Below, piece after piece: positions 1 through 8,099 of a stretch of DNA of 46,562 nucleotides (positions within the stretch are counted from its first letter, which is position 1; each line of letters begins with the position of its first letter). A model generated the notes under the pieces. It saw nothing but the letters and a program-made list of their open reading frames with translations. It did no database searches and had not been told where the DNA came from. Source of the DNA: Ignavibacteriales bacterium (GTDB lineage Bacteria; Bacteroidota; Ignavibacteria; Ignavibacteriales; Melioribacteraceae); contig JACOUS010000043.1 of assembly GCA_016177735.1 (NCBI GenBank), positions 1-46,562 of the forward strand. The letters are read 5' to 3'. A program made the position numbers and the translations under genes.

Positions 1-2
1 AA

Positions 3-134
3 CTCTATACAGTTTTCTTATTGCCAATTTTGGAATGGTTGGAAAATCGAATTACAGAAAAATATTTTCTCTTATTGATAGAACTAAATGCTAAATCTCT
101 TCTCTTTGTCCAAAAAAAACGACTTATTCAGTAA
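3..134 (+). CDS. Possible 3' end of a cassette gene cut by the window edge
   Basis: An open frame runs from the window edge to a TAA about 18 bases before the first attC-like core. It would give the last 43 residues of a Leu/Lys-rich protein ending in KKRLIQ. A second frame is also open for about 30 codons here, so the frame is uncertain. Its position just before an RYYYAAC core is where the end of a cassette gene is expected. No family is recognised. Confidence 0.2.
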   Translation, partial: LYTVFLLPILEWLENRITEKYFLLLIELNAKSLLFVQKKRLIQ

Positions 135-152
135 CGACTAAATAGAAAATAC

Positions 153-339
153 ACCTAACCAGCTTTTCCACCCGACCGCGTTTTCATTGCGGCATTGTTC
201 ATATTTTCGGGTTAGGCGAAAAATGTAAGCATTGTTGTTCGGCTTTGTTCTATTAAAAAATTGTTAAAAATATTTGGCAGTAGCTTTTTATTAGGCGTTC
301 TTGTTCGGGGCGGACGGGTGAAAAGCAACGCCGTTATAT
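153..339 (+). other. attC-like site A1 (integron cassette recombination site)
   Basis: The site opens with ACCTAAC (153-159, RYYYAAC type) and closes with GTTATAT (333-339, GTTRRRY type). Inside the cores the left arm GCTTTTCCACCCGACCGC pairs with the right arm CGGACGGGTGAAAAGC, apart from one unpaired C and one mismatch. An extra unpaired base in one arm is a hallmark of attC. About 130 AT-rich bases lie between the arms. The same sequence recurs at 39576-39763, and its left part again at 44247. Length and layout resemble long superintegron attC sites. Confidence 0.72.
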
Positions 340-350
340 TGCTTCGAAAA

Positions 351-659
351 TTAAAGTAGAGATTTATAATTTCTTGCGCCGTGTAGGATTCGATGAACCA
401 AAATCGTTCTTTCTTCAATTGTATAAAAGATGATATAATTTTGAACAATGATATAACGATATCCGAGATTTTTTATTTCTTCATCACGAGGTATTCTTCC
501 AAGTCTAGGATTTTCGGATAATAGGAATAAGTTCTTTTCAATTTTGTCAGCGGTTGCATTAGCTGCAGTCGGATTGTCATCTGCAATAAATGAAACTATT
601 TCAGTGAAATCTTCTTGTGCGATTTTAAGAAGTCGAACTTGGTATTTATCAGCCGGCAT
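351..659 (-). CDS. ParE/RelE-family toxin
   Basis: This 102-residue protein has the usual ParE/RelE pattern: an N-terminal AQEDFTEIVSFIADDN helix, the central SENPRLGRIPRDEE segment, and a C-terminal strand pair ending in VHRILHGARNY. Family members either cut ribosome-bound mRNA or poison gyrase; the sequence favours the ParE type but does not prove it. It overlaps the antitoxin gene by 11 bases and is translated after it. The pair points left, against the direction of the other cassette genes, and lies between complementary cores at 333 and 996. Toxin-antitoxin pairs with their own promoters are common in chromosomal integrons. Confidence 0.85.
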   Translation of the reverse strand: MPADKYQVRLLKIAQEDFTEIVSFIADDNPTAANATADKIEKNLFLLSENPRLGRIPRDEEIKNLGYRYIIVQNYIIFYTIEERTILVHRILHGARNYKSLL

Positions 660-918
660 TTATAGAATTCCTAATGTTTGCCATAACTTGTTTTAATGTT
701 TTCCCTTTGTCGCCTTCGGCTCTTTGATTTTGTGCTATAGAAAGTTTAGATAACAAATCAAGTTTTAATTGCATATTAGAATAGTGAGACATGGACATAA
801 CAACCAAATCTCCTTCGCCATTTTTTGTTATAAAAATTGGTTCGTTGGCGTTATGCGCTAATTCAGAAATCTCATTTGATTTGTTTCGTAAATCCGATAT
901 CGGCTTAATTATTGGCAT
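649..918 (-). CDS. Phd/YefM-type antitoxin
   Basis: An 89-residue protein with the Phd/YefM N-terminus: IKPISDLRNKSNEISELAH, then PIFITKNGEGDLVVMSM and a hydrophilic C-terminal tail that would wrap the toxin. It is expected to neutralise the downstream ParE-like toxin and to repress the shared promoter, which should lie in 919-985. A purine-rich GGAGAA stretch precedes the ATG on the minus strand. It is the first gene of a two-gene unit carried in reverse orientation inside cassette 333-996. Confidence 0.85.
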   Translation of the reverse strand: MPIIKPISDLRNKSNEISELAHNANEPIFITKNGEGDLVVMSMSHYSNMQLKLDLLSKLSIAQNQRAEGDKGKTLKQVMANIRNSINAG

Positions 919-989
919 ATTGTTTTCTCCTAACTTGGTGTCAAAATTATATCATTATTATGATAGGTGCAATCAAAATTTAAAACGCA

Positions 990-1070
990 ATATAACCCCT
1001 TTAATCCGTCAGGGTCGGATAAGTAAGTAATAGGATATGCCCGCTCTGCCAAAGCAGATGGTTAAATGTT
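990..1070 (+). other. attC-like site B1, degenerate right end
   Basis: The ten bases GCAATATAAC at 987-996 are the exact reverse complement of GTTATATTGC at 333-342, so the ParE/Phd pair sits between matched cores. After the core, CCTTTAATCCGTCAG is shared with site B2 at 45110. A GCTCTGC...GCAGATGGTTAAA stretch at 1041-1066 is shared with 44430-44453. The left TTTAATCC and right GGTTAAA arms can pair. No clear right-hand GTTRRRY core could be assigned; GTTAAAT, GTTAAAC and GTTAGAC all occur further on. Confidence 0.5.
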
Positions 1071-1426
1071 CTTCGTTTCGGGTTGCACGATAGAGACAGT
1101 TAAACGACATAGCACAAGACAGTTAGACCACACATAAGCCGTTTGTAACCAGAATACGTCCGCAAACTTTCTATCTAATTGATCGAGTATTCCTTCGGCG
1201 ACCACACAGCGCAGGTTGAGTTCGCTGATAGTACACAAGGCGTTCAGTACACGTAACCTTCGATAGTGAGCCAGTTCATCCTATCGAACAACAACGCGAT
1301 GGGTGGCAGTCCATTCTGAACAACTTCACCCGCCATGTTGAGGCAAGCCGGTAATTTCTCGCAGCGGCTTAAAAACTACACCGTGAATAACAAAATCATT
1401 CTGCAACTGGATTTTAATTTTTGATA
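1071..1426. other. Non-coding or decayed stretch with no assignable gene
   Basis: About 350 bases with no sustained open frame. Base composition is richer in G and C than the flanking cassettes. On the minus strand, short coding-like segments appear in different frames, each broken by stops. This looks like a decayed gene or a fused set of old cassette remnants, but no family could be recognised. Confidence 0.4.
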
Positions 1427-1681
1427 TTAACCGCGGTAAACATTTTTTCGATGACCAACCGCAACAATCAGTATAATCAATTCATCCAATTCTTTTTTAT
1501 AAATAACACGGTAATTGCCCACTCGAAGTGATCGTAAACCTTTGAGCGAGCCGGTTAATTGTTTGCCGAGATCATGATTTATTTGGAGAGATTCAATAGC
1601 GAGTTTTATTCTTTCTTTAGTCTCTCCGCTAAGACGTTTGATAAACTTCGATGCTTGAGATGAGTAATAAATCTGCCACAT
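1427..1681 (-). CDS. RelE/StbE-family mRNA interferase toxin
   Basis: An 84-residue protein of RelE length and pattern: WQIYYSSQASKFIKRL at the N-terminus, then GLRSLRVGNYRVIYKK and a terminal VAVGHRKNVYRG. The basic Arg/Tyr residues in the GNYRVIY and GHRKNVY segments correspond to the usual active-site region. I chose the ATG at 1681 because it shares one base with the antitoxin's TGA; a GTG one codon upstream is the alternative. It is the second gene of a coupled pair, and is separate from the ParE/Phd cassette to its left. Confidence 0.85.
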   Translation of the reverse strand: MWQIYYSSQASKFIKRLSGETKERIKLAIESLQINHDLGKQLTGSLKGLRSLRVGNYRVIYKKELDELIILIVAVGHRKNVYRG

Positions 1682-1863
1682 CACTTTTGGCTAAACACTT
1701 CTTTGTGAGATTTTCTTTTTTCCTTTGGTTCGGCAAGAGCTTTAGAAATTGAACGTACCAATTTATTATCGGAAAGAATTTCAATTGTTTCTTTCAACTC
1801 CTCGTATTTATCCTCGCTAATTATAACCGAAGGTTTTTTTACTTTAATTGTTTTGATATCCAT
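1681..1863 (-). CDS. Antitoxin of the RelE-type pair
   Basis: A 60-residue protein with KKPSVIISEDKYEELKETIEIL near its N-terminus, typical of short Phd/YefM or RelB-like antitoxins, and a charged C-terminal tail. A strong AGGAGG lies six bases before the ATG on the minus strand. The stop codon is fused to the toxin start, so translation is coupled. It should bind and neutralise the adjacent RelE-like toxin. The promoter is expected in 1864-1989, shared back to back with the isocitrate dehydrogenase gene. Confidence 0.75.
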   Translation of the reverse strand: MDIKTIKVKKPSVIISEDKYEELKETIEILSDNKLVRSISKALAEPKEKRKSHKEVFSQK

Positions 1864-1989
1864 TCTTCCTCCTAAGTCTGCTCAAAAGATAGTTGATTAC
1901 AAAAAAAGTATCAACAAAACCGAAGTTGCCAAATTGTATCAGACTCTCTAAGTTGCATATGAAAATTTTTCCACAAATAAGGAATTACA

Positions 1990-3168
1990 ATGAGAACAAT
2001 TGTTGCTCTTCCGGGCGATGGAATCGGCAAAGTAGTTTTACCGGAATCAATACGTCTTCTTGACGCCGCCGGTTTTAAAGCTGATTATGTTTGGGGTGAT
2101 ATTGGCTGGGATTTTTGGTGCAAAGAAGGGAACGCATTGCCGCAAAGAACTATCGATTTGATTTCCGAACACAAAATTGCTCTCTTCGGTGCGATCACAA
2201 GTAAACCGAAAGATGCTGCCGAAAAAGAACTCGATCCTTCTCTGCAAGGAAAAGGTTATCAATATTTTTCTCCGATTGTTGGACTGCGTCAAAAATTTAA
2301 TCTCGATATTTGTATTCGCCCGTGTATCTCGTTCAAAGGCAATCCGCTCAATTTTATTAGAAGAAGTGCAAACGGAAATTTCGAAGAGCCGATGGTGAAC
2401 ACTGTAATCTTCAGACAAAATACGGAAGGTTTATATGCCGGGGTTGAATGGACTAATCCGCCAAAAGTTGTGCGCGATGCATTCGAGACAAATCCGAAGA
2501 TGAAAGCTTTTAAAGATGTACCGAGCGAAGAGCTTGCAATCTCGACAAGAATTGTTACGAAGAAAGCGAGCGAACGGATAATCCGTGCGGCGTTCGGGTA
2601 CGCGAAAAAATTCAGTTACACAAATGTTACTCTCTGCGAAAAACCAAATGTTCTCCGCGAAACTTCCGGCATGATGTTCAAGATTGCTAAAGAAATTGCG
2701 AAGGAATATCCCGGCATCGCTTTGTGGGATACAAACATTGATGCACAAATGATGTGGCTTACAAAAAATCCCGAAGACTACGGAGTGATTGTTGCCGAAA
2801 ATATGTTCGGCGATATTATCAGCGACGGCTTTGCCGGTTTGATCGGCGGACTCGGTTTTGCGTGCAGTGCAAATCTCGGCGATCAATATGCTGTGTTCGA
2901 ACCGACACACGGCTCGGCTCCGAAGTATGAAAAATTGAACCCGTCTATTGTTAATCCCGTTGCAATGTTTATGAGTGCGGTGATGATGCTTGAGCATATC
3001 GGTGAAAATGAAATTGCAAACAAAATTAAAAATGCTATTGCAAAAGTGATCGAAGAAGGCAAAGTTCTAACGTATGATATGATGAAGTTGAAAGGCGGAC
3101 CGGACGTTTTTGCAAAAGGTGCAGTAAGCACTCTGCAAATGACAGACGCGGTGATTTCTAAATTATAA
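1990..3168 (+). CDS. Isocitrate dehydrogenase-type decarboxylating dehydrogenase
   Basis: A 392-residue member of the isocitrate/isopropylmalate dehydrogenase family, which oxidatively decarboxylates 2-hydroxy tricarboxylic acids. GDGIG is at residues 9-13, the family signature NMFGDIISDG starts at residue 271, and HGSAPKY is at 307-313. The K-Y pair after HGSAP matches the NADP-recognising Lys-Tyr of E. coli Icd; NAD-type members usually have Asp-Ile there. Ser94, in YFSPIVGLRQ, aligns with the phosphorylatable substrate Ser113 of E. coli Icd, but Asn115 is replaced by Ile96. It heads a plus-strand locus with an aconitase, MmgE/PrpD and citrate lyase genes, so isocitrate is the likely substrate. 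Homoisocitrate cannot be excluded, because the aconitase is of homoaconitase type. Confidence 0.82.
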   Translation: MRTIVALPGDGIGKVVLPESIRLLDAAGFKADYVWGDIGWDFWCKEGNALPQRTIDLISEHKIALFGAITSKPKDAAEKELDPSLQGKGYQYFSPIVGLRQKFNLDICIRPCISFKGNPLNFIRRSANGNFEEPMVNTVIFRQNTEGLYAGVEWTNPPKVVRDAFETNPKMKAFKDVPSEELAISTRIVTKKASERIIRAAFGYAKKFSYTNVTLCEKPNVLRETSGMMFKIAKEIAKEYPGIALWDTNIDAQMMWLTKNPEDYGVIVAENMFGDIISDGFAGLIGGLGFACSANLGDQYAVFEPTHGSAPKYEKLNPSIVNPVAMFMSAVMMLEHIGENEIANKIKNAIAKVIEEGKVLTYDMMKLKGGPDVFAKGAVSTLQMTDAVISKL

Positions 3169-3181
3169 TTACGGATTAATT

Positions 3182-3342
3182 GGAGTTATGCAAATTGCGG
3201 CTAAAGCTAATTTTTCTTTCCCAAATTTGTCCACGAGATATCACCGCTTTGCGGGATTCCGTTTACACGGAAAATCTCGTGGCAATTTTATTCTATAATA
3301 GCCCCATTAGTTTATGACTTTAGTCGCCATTTAAGTAACTCC
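3182..3342. repeat. Nested inverted-repeat element (MITE-like)
   Basis: The ends GGAGTTA (3182) and TAACTCC (3336-3342) are inverted. Homology continues inward, with AAATtGCGgCTAAAG on one side matching the reverse complement of CTTTAGtCGCcATTT on the other. Nested inside is a second stem, CCACGAGAT (3231-3239) with ATCTCGTGG (3274-3282), and a small ATTCCGT/ACGGAA hairpin. It fills the gap between the dehydrogenase and CstA genes. It has no coding capacity and looks like a small non-autonomous mobile element. Confidence 0.55.
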
Positions 3343-3368
3343 GATTCATAATACAAAAGGAGAACACT

Positions 3369-5003
3369 ATGAGCGGAGTTGTTCTAATCCTTTTTGCAAT
3401 GATAATGTTTATTGCTGCCTACAGATTTTACGGCGGATTCATTTCAAAAAAACTGAGCGTTACAAATGATAACAAAACTCCATCGCATACAATGTATGAT
3501 GGAGTAGATTACTGTCCGGCAAAAACACCGGTTCTGCTCGGTCATCATTTTGCATCGATTGCCGGCGCCGGACCGATTGTAGGTCCAATCATTGCCGCAA
3601 GTTTCGGATGGGTCCCGGTTTATTTGTGGGTTCTGCTCGGTGCTGTTTTTATCGGCGGCGTTCATGATTATTCTTCCATCGTTGCATCGATACGCCACAA
3701 AGGAAAATCAATCGGACAAATCATTGAAAACTATATAGGTCAAAAAGGAAAAAAATTATTTTTGCTCTTTGCGTGGTCAACATTAATTCTTGTTATTGCT
3801 GTCTTCACAATTATTACCGCCGATACTTTTTATGCGATTCCAAGTTCCGGCACATCTTCTCTTCTTTTTATGATTCTTGCCGTCGGATTCGGATTAACGG
3901 TTTACCGTTACAAAGCACCGTTGTGGATTTCTTCGGTTATTGGAGTAACACTACTTTTCTTCTGCGTGTATCTCGGTAATATTTTCCCGATTCAACTCAG
4001 CAGAGAAACATGGATGTTGATTCTGCTTGCGTATGTATTTGTTGCATCCGTTACACCGGTTTGGATTTTGCTTCAGCCTCGTGACTATCTCAATTCATAT
4101 TTTCTTTATTCGTTGATGCTCGGCGGAATCGTCGGATTATTTTTTACAATGCCGGCAGTACATCTCGAACCGGTTACAAATTTTTCCGTCGGCAAACTCG
4201 GCTATCTCTTCCCCGCTCTTTTTGTAACTGTTGCGTGCGGTGCAATCAGCGGATTCCATTCAATTGTTGGAAGCGGAACAACTTCCAAACAGCTCGATAA
4301 AGAAACAGATGCGCGTATTGTTGGTTACGGCGGAATGTTGATTGAAGGAGTTTTGGCGGTGCTCTCGTTATTATCTGTTGCATCGCTGGATCAACAACAT
4401 TTTTTAGAATTGTTGAATACAAAAGGTGCGGTTGCGGCTTTCTCTACCGGCATTGCAAATTTTATGCACAACATCCCGTTTCTCGGAATTCAAACCGAAC
4501 ATGCAGTTAATTTTGCGGCACTTGCAGTTTCTGCATTTGCGTTAACTTCGCTCGATACTGCAACACGGCTTTCACGTTATTCATTTCAGGAATTTTTTGA
4601 AGTAAAAGAAAAAGACAATCAAAACATTCTGGTAAAGAACCGCTACGTTGCAACAGCAATAACAGTTACATTCGGTGCGGCACTAACTTTCAGCGGACAG
4701 ACGATGGCTATCTGGCCCGTGTTTGGAAGCGCAAATCAACTACTCGCGGCAATTGCTCTGCTTGCACTCACGGTTTGGATTGCTCATCTAAAATTAAATT
4801 ATCTTTTTACTTTGATACCGATGCTCTTCATGTTTGCCGTTACACTTACATCGCTTGTTGCGCTGGTTTATTCTAATTTATTATTACAAAATTTTACATT
4901 AACAATTATTTCACTGCTTCTATTTGTTCTTGCTGTAATTCTTTCGTCTCAAGCTTATCAAGTTTTACGGAGGAACGGCAAAGAAGAAGCTTTCGCAAAA
5001 TAA
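3369..5003 (+). CDS. cstA: CstA-family carbon starvation / peptide-pyruvate transporter
   Basis: A 544-residue integral membrane protein with about 14-16 hydrophobic segments. It carries the CstA hallmarks: YRFYGGFISKKL after the first helix, DGVDYCPAKTPVLLGHHFASIAGAGPIVGP, the GGVHDYSS motif near residue 98, and SLDTATRLSRYSFQEF near residue 395. Family members import peptides or pyruvate with protons when carbon is scarce. It is shorter than the roughly 700-residue E. coli protein and corresponds to the compact form. AAGGAG lies just before the ATG. It is followed after 12 bases by the HD-like gene. Location in a citrate locus suggests a role in feeding carbon into that pathway, which is an inference. 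Confidence 0.88.
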   Translation: MSGVVLILFAMIMFIAAYRFYGGFISKKLSVTNDNKTPSHTMYDGVDYCPAKTPVLLGHHFASIAGAGPIVGPIIAASFGWVPVYLWVLLGAVFIGGVHDYSSIVASIRHKGKSIGQIIENYIGQKGKKLFLLFAWSTLILVIAVFTIITADTFYAIPSSGTSSLLFMILAVGFGLTVYRYKAPLWISSVIGVTLLFFCVYLGNIFPIQLSRETWMLILLAYVFVASVTPVWILLQPRDYLNSYFLYSLMLGGIVGLFFTMPAVHLEPVTNFSVGKLGYLFPALFVTVACGAISGFHSIVGSGTTSKQLDKETDARIVGYGGMLIEGVLAVLSLLSVASLDQQHFLELLNTKGAVAAFSTGIANFMHNIPFLGIQTEHAVNFAALAVSAFALTSLDTATRLSRYSFQEFFEVKEKDNQNILVKNRYVATAITVTFGAALTFSGQTMAIWPVFGSANQLLAAIALLALTVWIAHLKLNYLFTLIPMLFMFAVTLTSLVALVYSNLLLQNFTLTIISLLLFVLAVILSSQAYQVLRRNGKEEAFAK

Positions 5004-5015
5004 TCCGGAGTAATT

Positions 5016-5552
5016 ATGCTTTCTGAAAAAATAAAAAAACTTTGGCCCGAACTTGATTGGATAGAAGATGAATCTCTCCGCGAGAAAACTTTAAACGCAT
5101 GGGTTTACGCCGTCGAGAATTCCGTTTTATCCCCTGAAGATTTGGAAGTAATTCCTTTTTCCCTTTTGATCAAAGACTGTAATGTTTCTTTCATGAATCA
5201 CAAACGTACATGTGTTCAGCTTGCGGTTGATATCGCAAATAAAATGAAAAATAATTTCGGAGATTCGATTCAAATAAATATGGATCATTTAATTTCCGGT
5301 GCTATACTAATTGATGTAGGCAAGTTGATTGAATATGATAAAGTTGACGGAAAGTTAACTACAAGTCATGCCGGTAAATTACTGCGCCATCCTTTTAGCG
5401 GAGTTGCAATTGCAGACCGTTTCGGACTGCCGCCGGAAGTTTTACACATAATTGCATATCATTCAAAAGAAGGAGACCTCGGCAAACGGAGTGTCGAATC
5501 TATAATTGTTCATCATGCAGATTTTGTTTCGTTCGAACCGTTCAAAGAATAA
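5016..5552 (+). CDS. HD-superfamily phosphohydrolase-like protein with altered HD motif
   Basis: A 178-residue protein of the HD-domain fold. It has a first histidine in FMNHKRTCVQLA, a GAILIDVGK segment, LLRHPFSGVAIADRFGLP, IIAYHSKEGD, and a last metal-ligand region IIVHHADF. In active members the central motif reads H-D followed by hydrophobic-G-K. Here residue 99 is Ile and residue 100 is Asp, so the metal-binding histidine is lost while the other ligands remain. It may therefore be a binding or regulatory protein, or use an altered metal site. It lies 12 bases after cstA, probably in the same transcript. Confidence 0.7.
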   Translation: MLSEKIKKLWPELDWIEDESLREKTLNAWVYAVENSVLSPEDLEVIPFSLLIKDCNVSFMNHKRTCVQLAVDIANKMKNNFGDSIQINMDHLISGAILIDVGKLIEYDKVDGKLTTSHAGKLLRHPFSGVAIADRFGLPPEVLHIIAYHSKEGDLGKRSVESIIVHHADFVSFEPFKE

Positions 5553-5590
5553 ATAACAATAAACAAAACACAAATTACAGTAAATGATTA

Positions 5591-5953
5591 ATGAACAATT
5601 CTCAAAATAACTTTGATTTGGAAGAGAGGACTTTTCAGTTTGCAAAAAGCGTTGCTCTTTATACAAAAAAACTTCCAAAGACAATTTCTAATACTGAATA
5701 TTCGAAACAAGTTATTAGAGCTTCTGCATCTGTTGGCGCTAATTACAGAGAAGCTAACGAAGCACTTGGCAAAAAAGATTTTAATATGAGAATAAAAATT
5801 TCACGTAAGGAATCAAAAGAATCGGCATACTTTTTAAGACTTATTGTAGAAACAAATGTTGAAGAATTCAAGCAAGAGGGACTACACCTTTTTAATGAAA
5901 CCGGACAATTGAAAAAAATTTTTTCATCCATATTGATAAAAACTAACCAATAA
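5591..5953 (+). CDS. Four helix bundle protein (23S rRNA intervening-sequence family)
   Basis: A 120-residue protein of the family first known from intervening sequences in 23S rRNA: LEERTFQFAKSVALYTKKLP, QVIRASASVGANYREANEA, KKDFNMRIKISRKESKESAYFLRLI and a C-terminal ETGQLKKIFSSILIKT helix. These small helical proteins form pentamers, and their function is not established. It sits as an isolated gene between the HD-like gene and the aconitase, flanked by AT-rich intergenic DNA containing AAATAACAA on the left and repeated TGTTATTTG on the right in opposite sense. A second family member interrupts the same locus at 12095. Confidence 0.85.
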   Translation: MNNSQNNFDLEERTFQFAKSVALYTKKLPKTISNTEYSKQVIRASASVGANYREANEALGKKDFNMRIKISRKESKESAYFLRLIVETNVEEFKQEGLHLFNETGQLKKIFSSILIKTNQ

Positions 5954-6108
5954 TAGACTGTTATATTGAATTGTTATTTGCAGTTTGCGTTGCACTGTTA
6001 TTTGTTATTTGGGAATTGAGTTTTATACTATCATTTGTAGTTTGGAATTTTCCAAGAAATGCGAAGGCTTGCGTCTCGCATTTAACATATAGCAAATAAG
6101 GAGTAAAT

Positions 6109-8082
6109 ATGTCTCAAACATTAATCGAAAAAATTGCCCAAAAATTTGCGTACGGATTACAGAAAGATCAAACCGTTCATGCCGGAGATTATATTTCAAT
6201 CAAACCCGCTTATGTTATGACACACGATAACACCGGCGCTGTGATTCCGAAATTTAAAAGCATCGGCGCAACTAAACTTGCTAATGTGCGGCAAGTTGTT
6301 TGCACGCTCGATCACGATATTCAAAACAAAGACGAAAAAAATCTGACGAAGTACAAGAAGATCGAAGAGTTCGCAAAAAATATGGGCGCTGATTTTTATC
6401 CAGCCGGACGCGGAATCGGTCATCAAATTATGGTTGAGGAAGGATATGCCTTCCCCGGCACAATGGCGGTTGCATCCGACAGCCACTCAAATATGTACGG
6501 CGGAATTGGTTGTCTCGGAACACCAATTGTACGAACCGACGCCGCTTCAATTTGGGCTACCGGAAGAACGTGGTGGCAGATTCCTCCAATTGCAAAAGTA
6601 GAACTGAAAGGAAAACTTCGTACCGGCGTAACTGGCAAAGATGTAATAATTGTTCTCTGCGGATTTTTTAACAACGATGAAGTTTTAAATCATGCGATAG
6701 AATTTGCCGGTGACGGAATAAAATATTTGAGCATCGATGAACGGCTTGCAATTGCAAACATGACTACCGAATGGGGCGCGATGGCTGGAGTTTTTCCGAT
6801 TGATGTAATTACAATTGATTGGTTAAAAAAGCGTGTAGAGTTTATCGAAGCGCGGGGACTTCAGGGCGTTCCTTCCGATGCAGATGGGAACGGCGCACAT
6901 CCGAGAATTAATAAAAATAGAATTGCACAATTGGAAAAAGAACTTCCAACTTTGAAAGCAGATGCCGGCGCTTTTTATGCAAAAGAAATTACGATCGATC
7001 TTTCAACAATTGAACCGCATGTTTCCGGACCGAACACGGTAAAAACAATGACAGCAGTTTCGGAAATCAAAAACAAACAAGTTAAAATTAACAAAGCATA
7101 TCTTGTTTCGTGTGTCAACTCGCGGCTCGATGACATCGCAGAAGCGGCAAATATTTTACGCGGTAAAAAAATTGCAGAGCATGTAAAATTTTATATTGCT
7201 GCGGCATCGAGCGAAGTTCAATCCGAAAGTGAGAAGCGCGGCGATTGGCAAGCATTGATTGATGCCGGTGCAATTCCGCTTCCTCCGGGCTGCGGTCCGT
7301 GCATTGGTCTCGGCACCGGTTTGCTCGAAGACGGCGAAGTTGGAATCTCTGCAACCAACAGAAACTTTAAAGGAAGAATGGGCTCTCCGAATGCATTTGC
7401 ATATCTTGCTTCTCCCGCTGTTGTTGCTTCATCTGCACTTTCCGGTTTTATCGATTACAATTGGAATGACGAAAGCGGAAAAATTTTCGGTGAAATAAAA
7501 ATTAATCCGAAAAAAGAATCGGCAAAATCATCCGTAAAAATTATCAGCGGCTTCACTTCTCAAATTGAAGGTGAATTGATTTTCTGTAATCAGGATAATT
7601 TGAACACGGATGGAATTTATCCGGGCAAGTACACTTATCAAGATGATATGACTCCCGAACAGCAAGCCGCAGTTGTTATGGAAAACTACGATCCGGAATT
7701 TGGAAAGATTGTGAAGAGAGGTGATCTGCTTGCCGGCGGTTTTAATTTCGGAACCGGAAGTTCACGCGAGCAAGCCGCGACCGCATTAAAGTACCGAGGA
7801 CTCCAGCTTGTTATTGCCGGTTCGTTCAACGAAACTTACAAACGCAACGCGCTCAACAACGGATATCTTTTGATTGAATGCCCCGAACTTGTAAATGAAC
7901 TCAAAGCGAAATTCGGCAAAGATAAATTGACTGTAAAAACAGAAATGATGGCAAAGATCGATTTCACCAATTCTGTTTTGTCTGTCGGTGGAAAAAATTA
8001 TTCAGTCGATCCGGTCGGTGAAGCCGCACAAGAATTAATCGTAAGCGGCGGACTTGAAGAGTGGGTAAAAAAGAATTTATGA
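6109..8082 (+). CDS. Aconitase-superfamily hydratase of homoaconitase (Lys4-like) type
   Basis: A 657-residue single-chain aconitase-superfamily enzyme. The [4Fe-4S] cysteines are C335 (LVSCVNSR) and the C395/C398 pair in PPGCGPCIG. The swivel domain carries GTGSSREQAATALKYRG near residue 555 and GSFNETYKRNALNNG. The N-terminal half contains VMTHDNTGAVIPKFKSIGA, LDHDIQNK, PAGRGIGHQIMVEEGYAFPGT, SDSHSNMYGG and ATGRTWWQIPP. From memory these match fungal mitochondrial homoaconitase more closely than AcnA or AcnB. No other lysine-pathway gene is nearby. Isocitrate dehydrogenase and citrate lyase genes are, so it may act as the aconitase here. Substrate assignment is open. Confidence 0.83.
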   Translation: MSQTLIEKIAQKFAYGLQKDQTVHAGDYISIKPAYVMTHDNTGAVIPKFKSIGATKLANVRQVVCTLDHDIQNKDEKNLTKYKKIEEFAKNMGADFYPAGRGIGHQIMVEEGYAFPGTMAVASDSHSNMYGGIGCLGTPIVRTDAASIWATGRTWWQIPPIAKVELKGKLRTGVTGKDVIIVLCGFFNNDEVLNHAIEFAGDGIKYLSIDERLAIANMTTEWGAMAGVFPIDVITIDWLKKRVEFIEARGLQGVPSDADGNGAHPRINKNRIAQLEKELPTLKADAGAFYAKEITIDLSTIEPHVSGPNTVKTMTAVSEIKNKQVKINKAYLVSCVNSRLDDIAEAANILRGKKIAEHVKFYIAAASSEVQSESEKRGDWQALIDAGAIPLPPGCGPCIGLGTGLLEDGEVGISATNRNFKGRMGSPNAFAYLASPAVVASSALSGFIDYNWNDESGKIFGEIKINPKKESAKSSVKIISGFTSQIEGELIFCNQDNLNTDGIYPGKYTYQDDMTPEQQAAVVMENYDPEFGKIVKRGDLLAGGFNFGTGSSREQAATALKYRGLQLVIAGSFNETYKRNALNNGYLLIECPELVNELKAKFGKDKLTVKTEMMAKIDFTNSVLSVGGKNYSVDPVGEAAQELIVSGGLEEWVKKNL

Positions 8083-8099
8083 GTTTGAAAGTATTTTTA

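Noticed and set aside
2047-2997. Long minus-strand open frames opposite the isocitrate dehydrogenase gene
   Set aside because: They are shadows of the plus-strand gene, with low-complexity His/Cys-rich products and no start signals.
6109-8082. Firm call of lysine-pathway homoaconitase
   Set aside because: The subfamily resemblance is strong, but the neighbours concern citrate, and no homocitrate synthase or aminoadipate genes are in the window.
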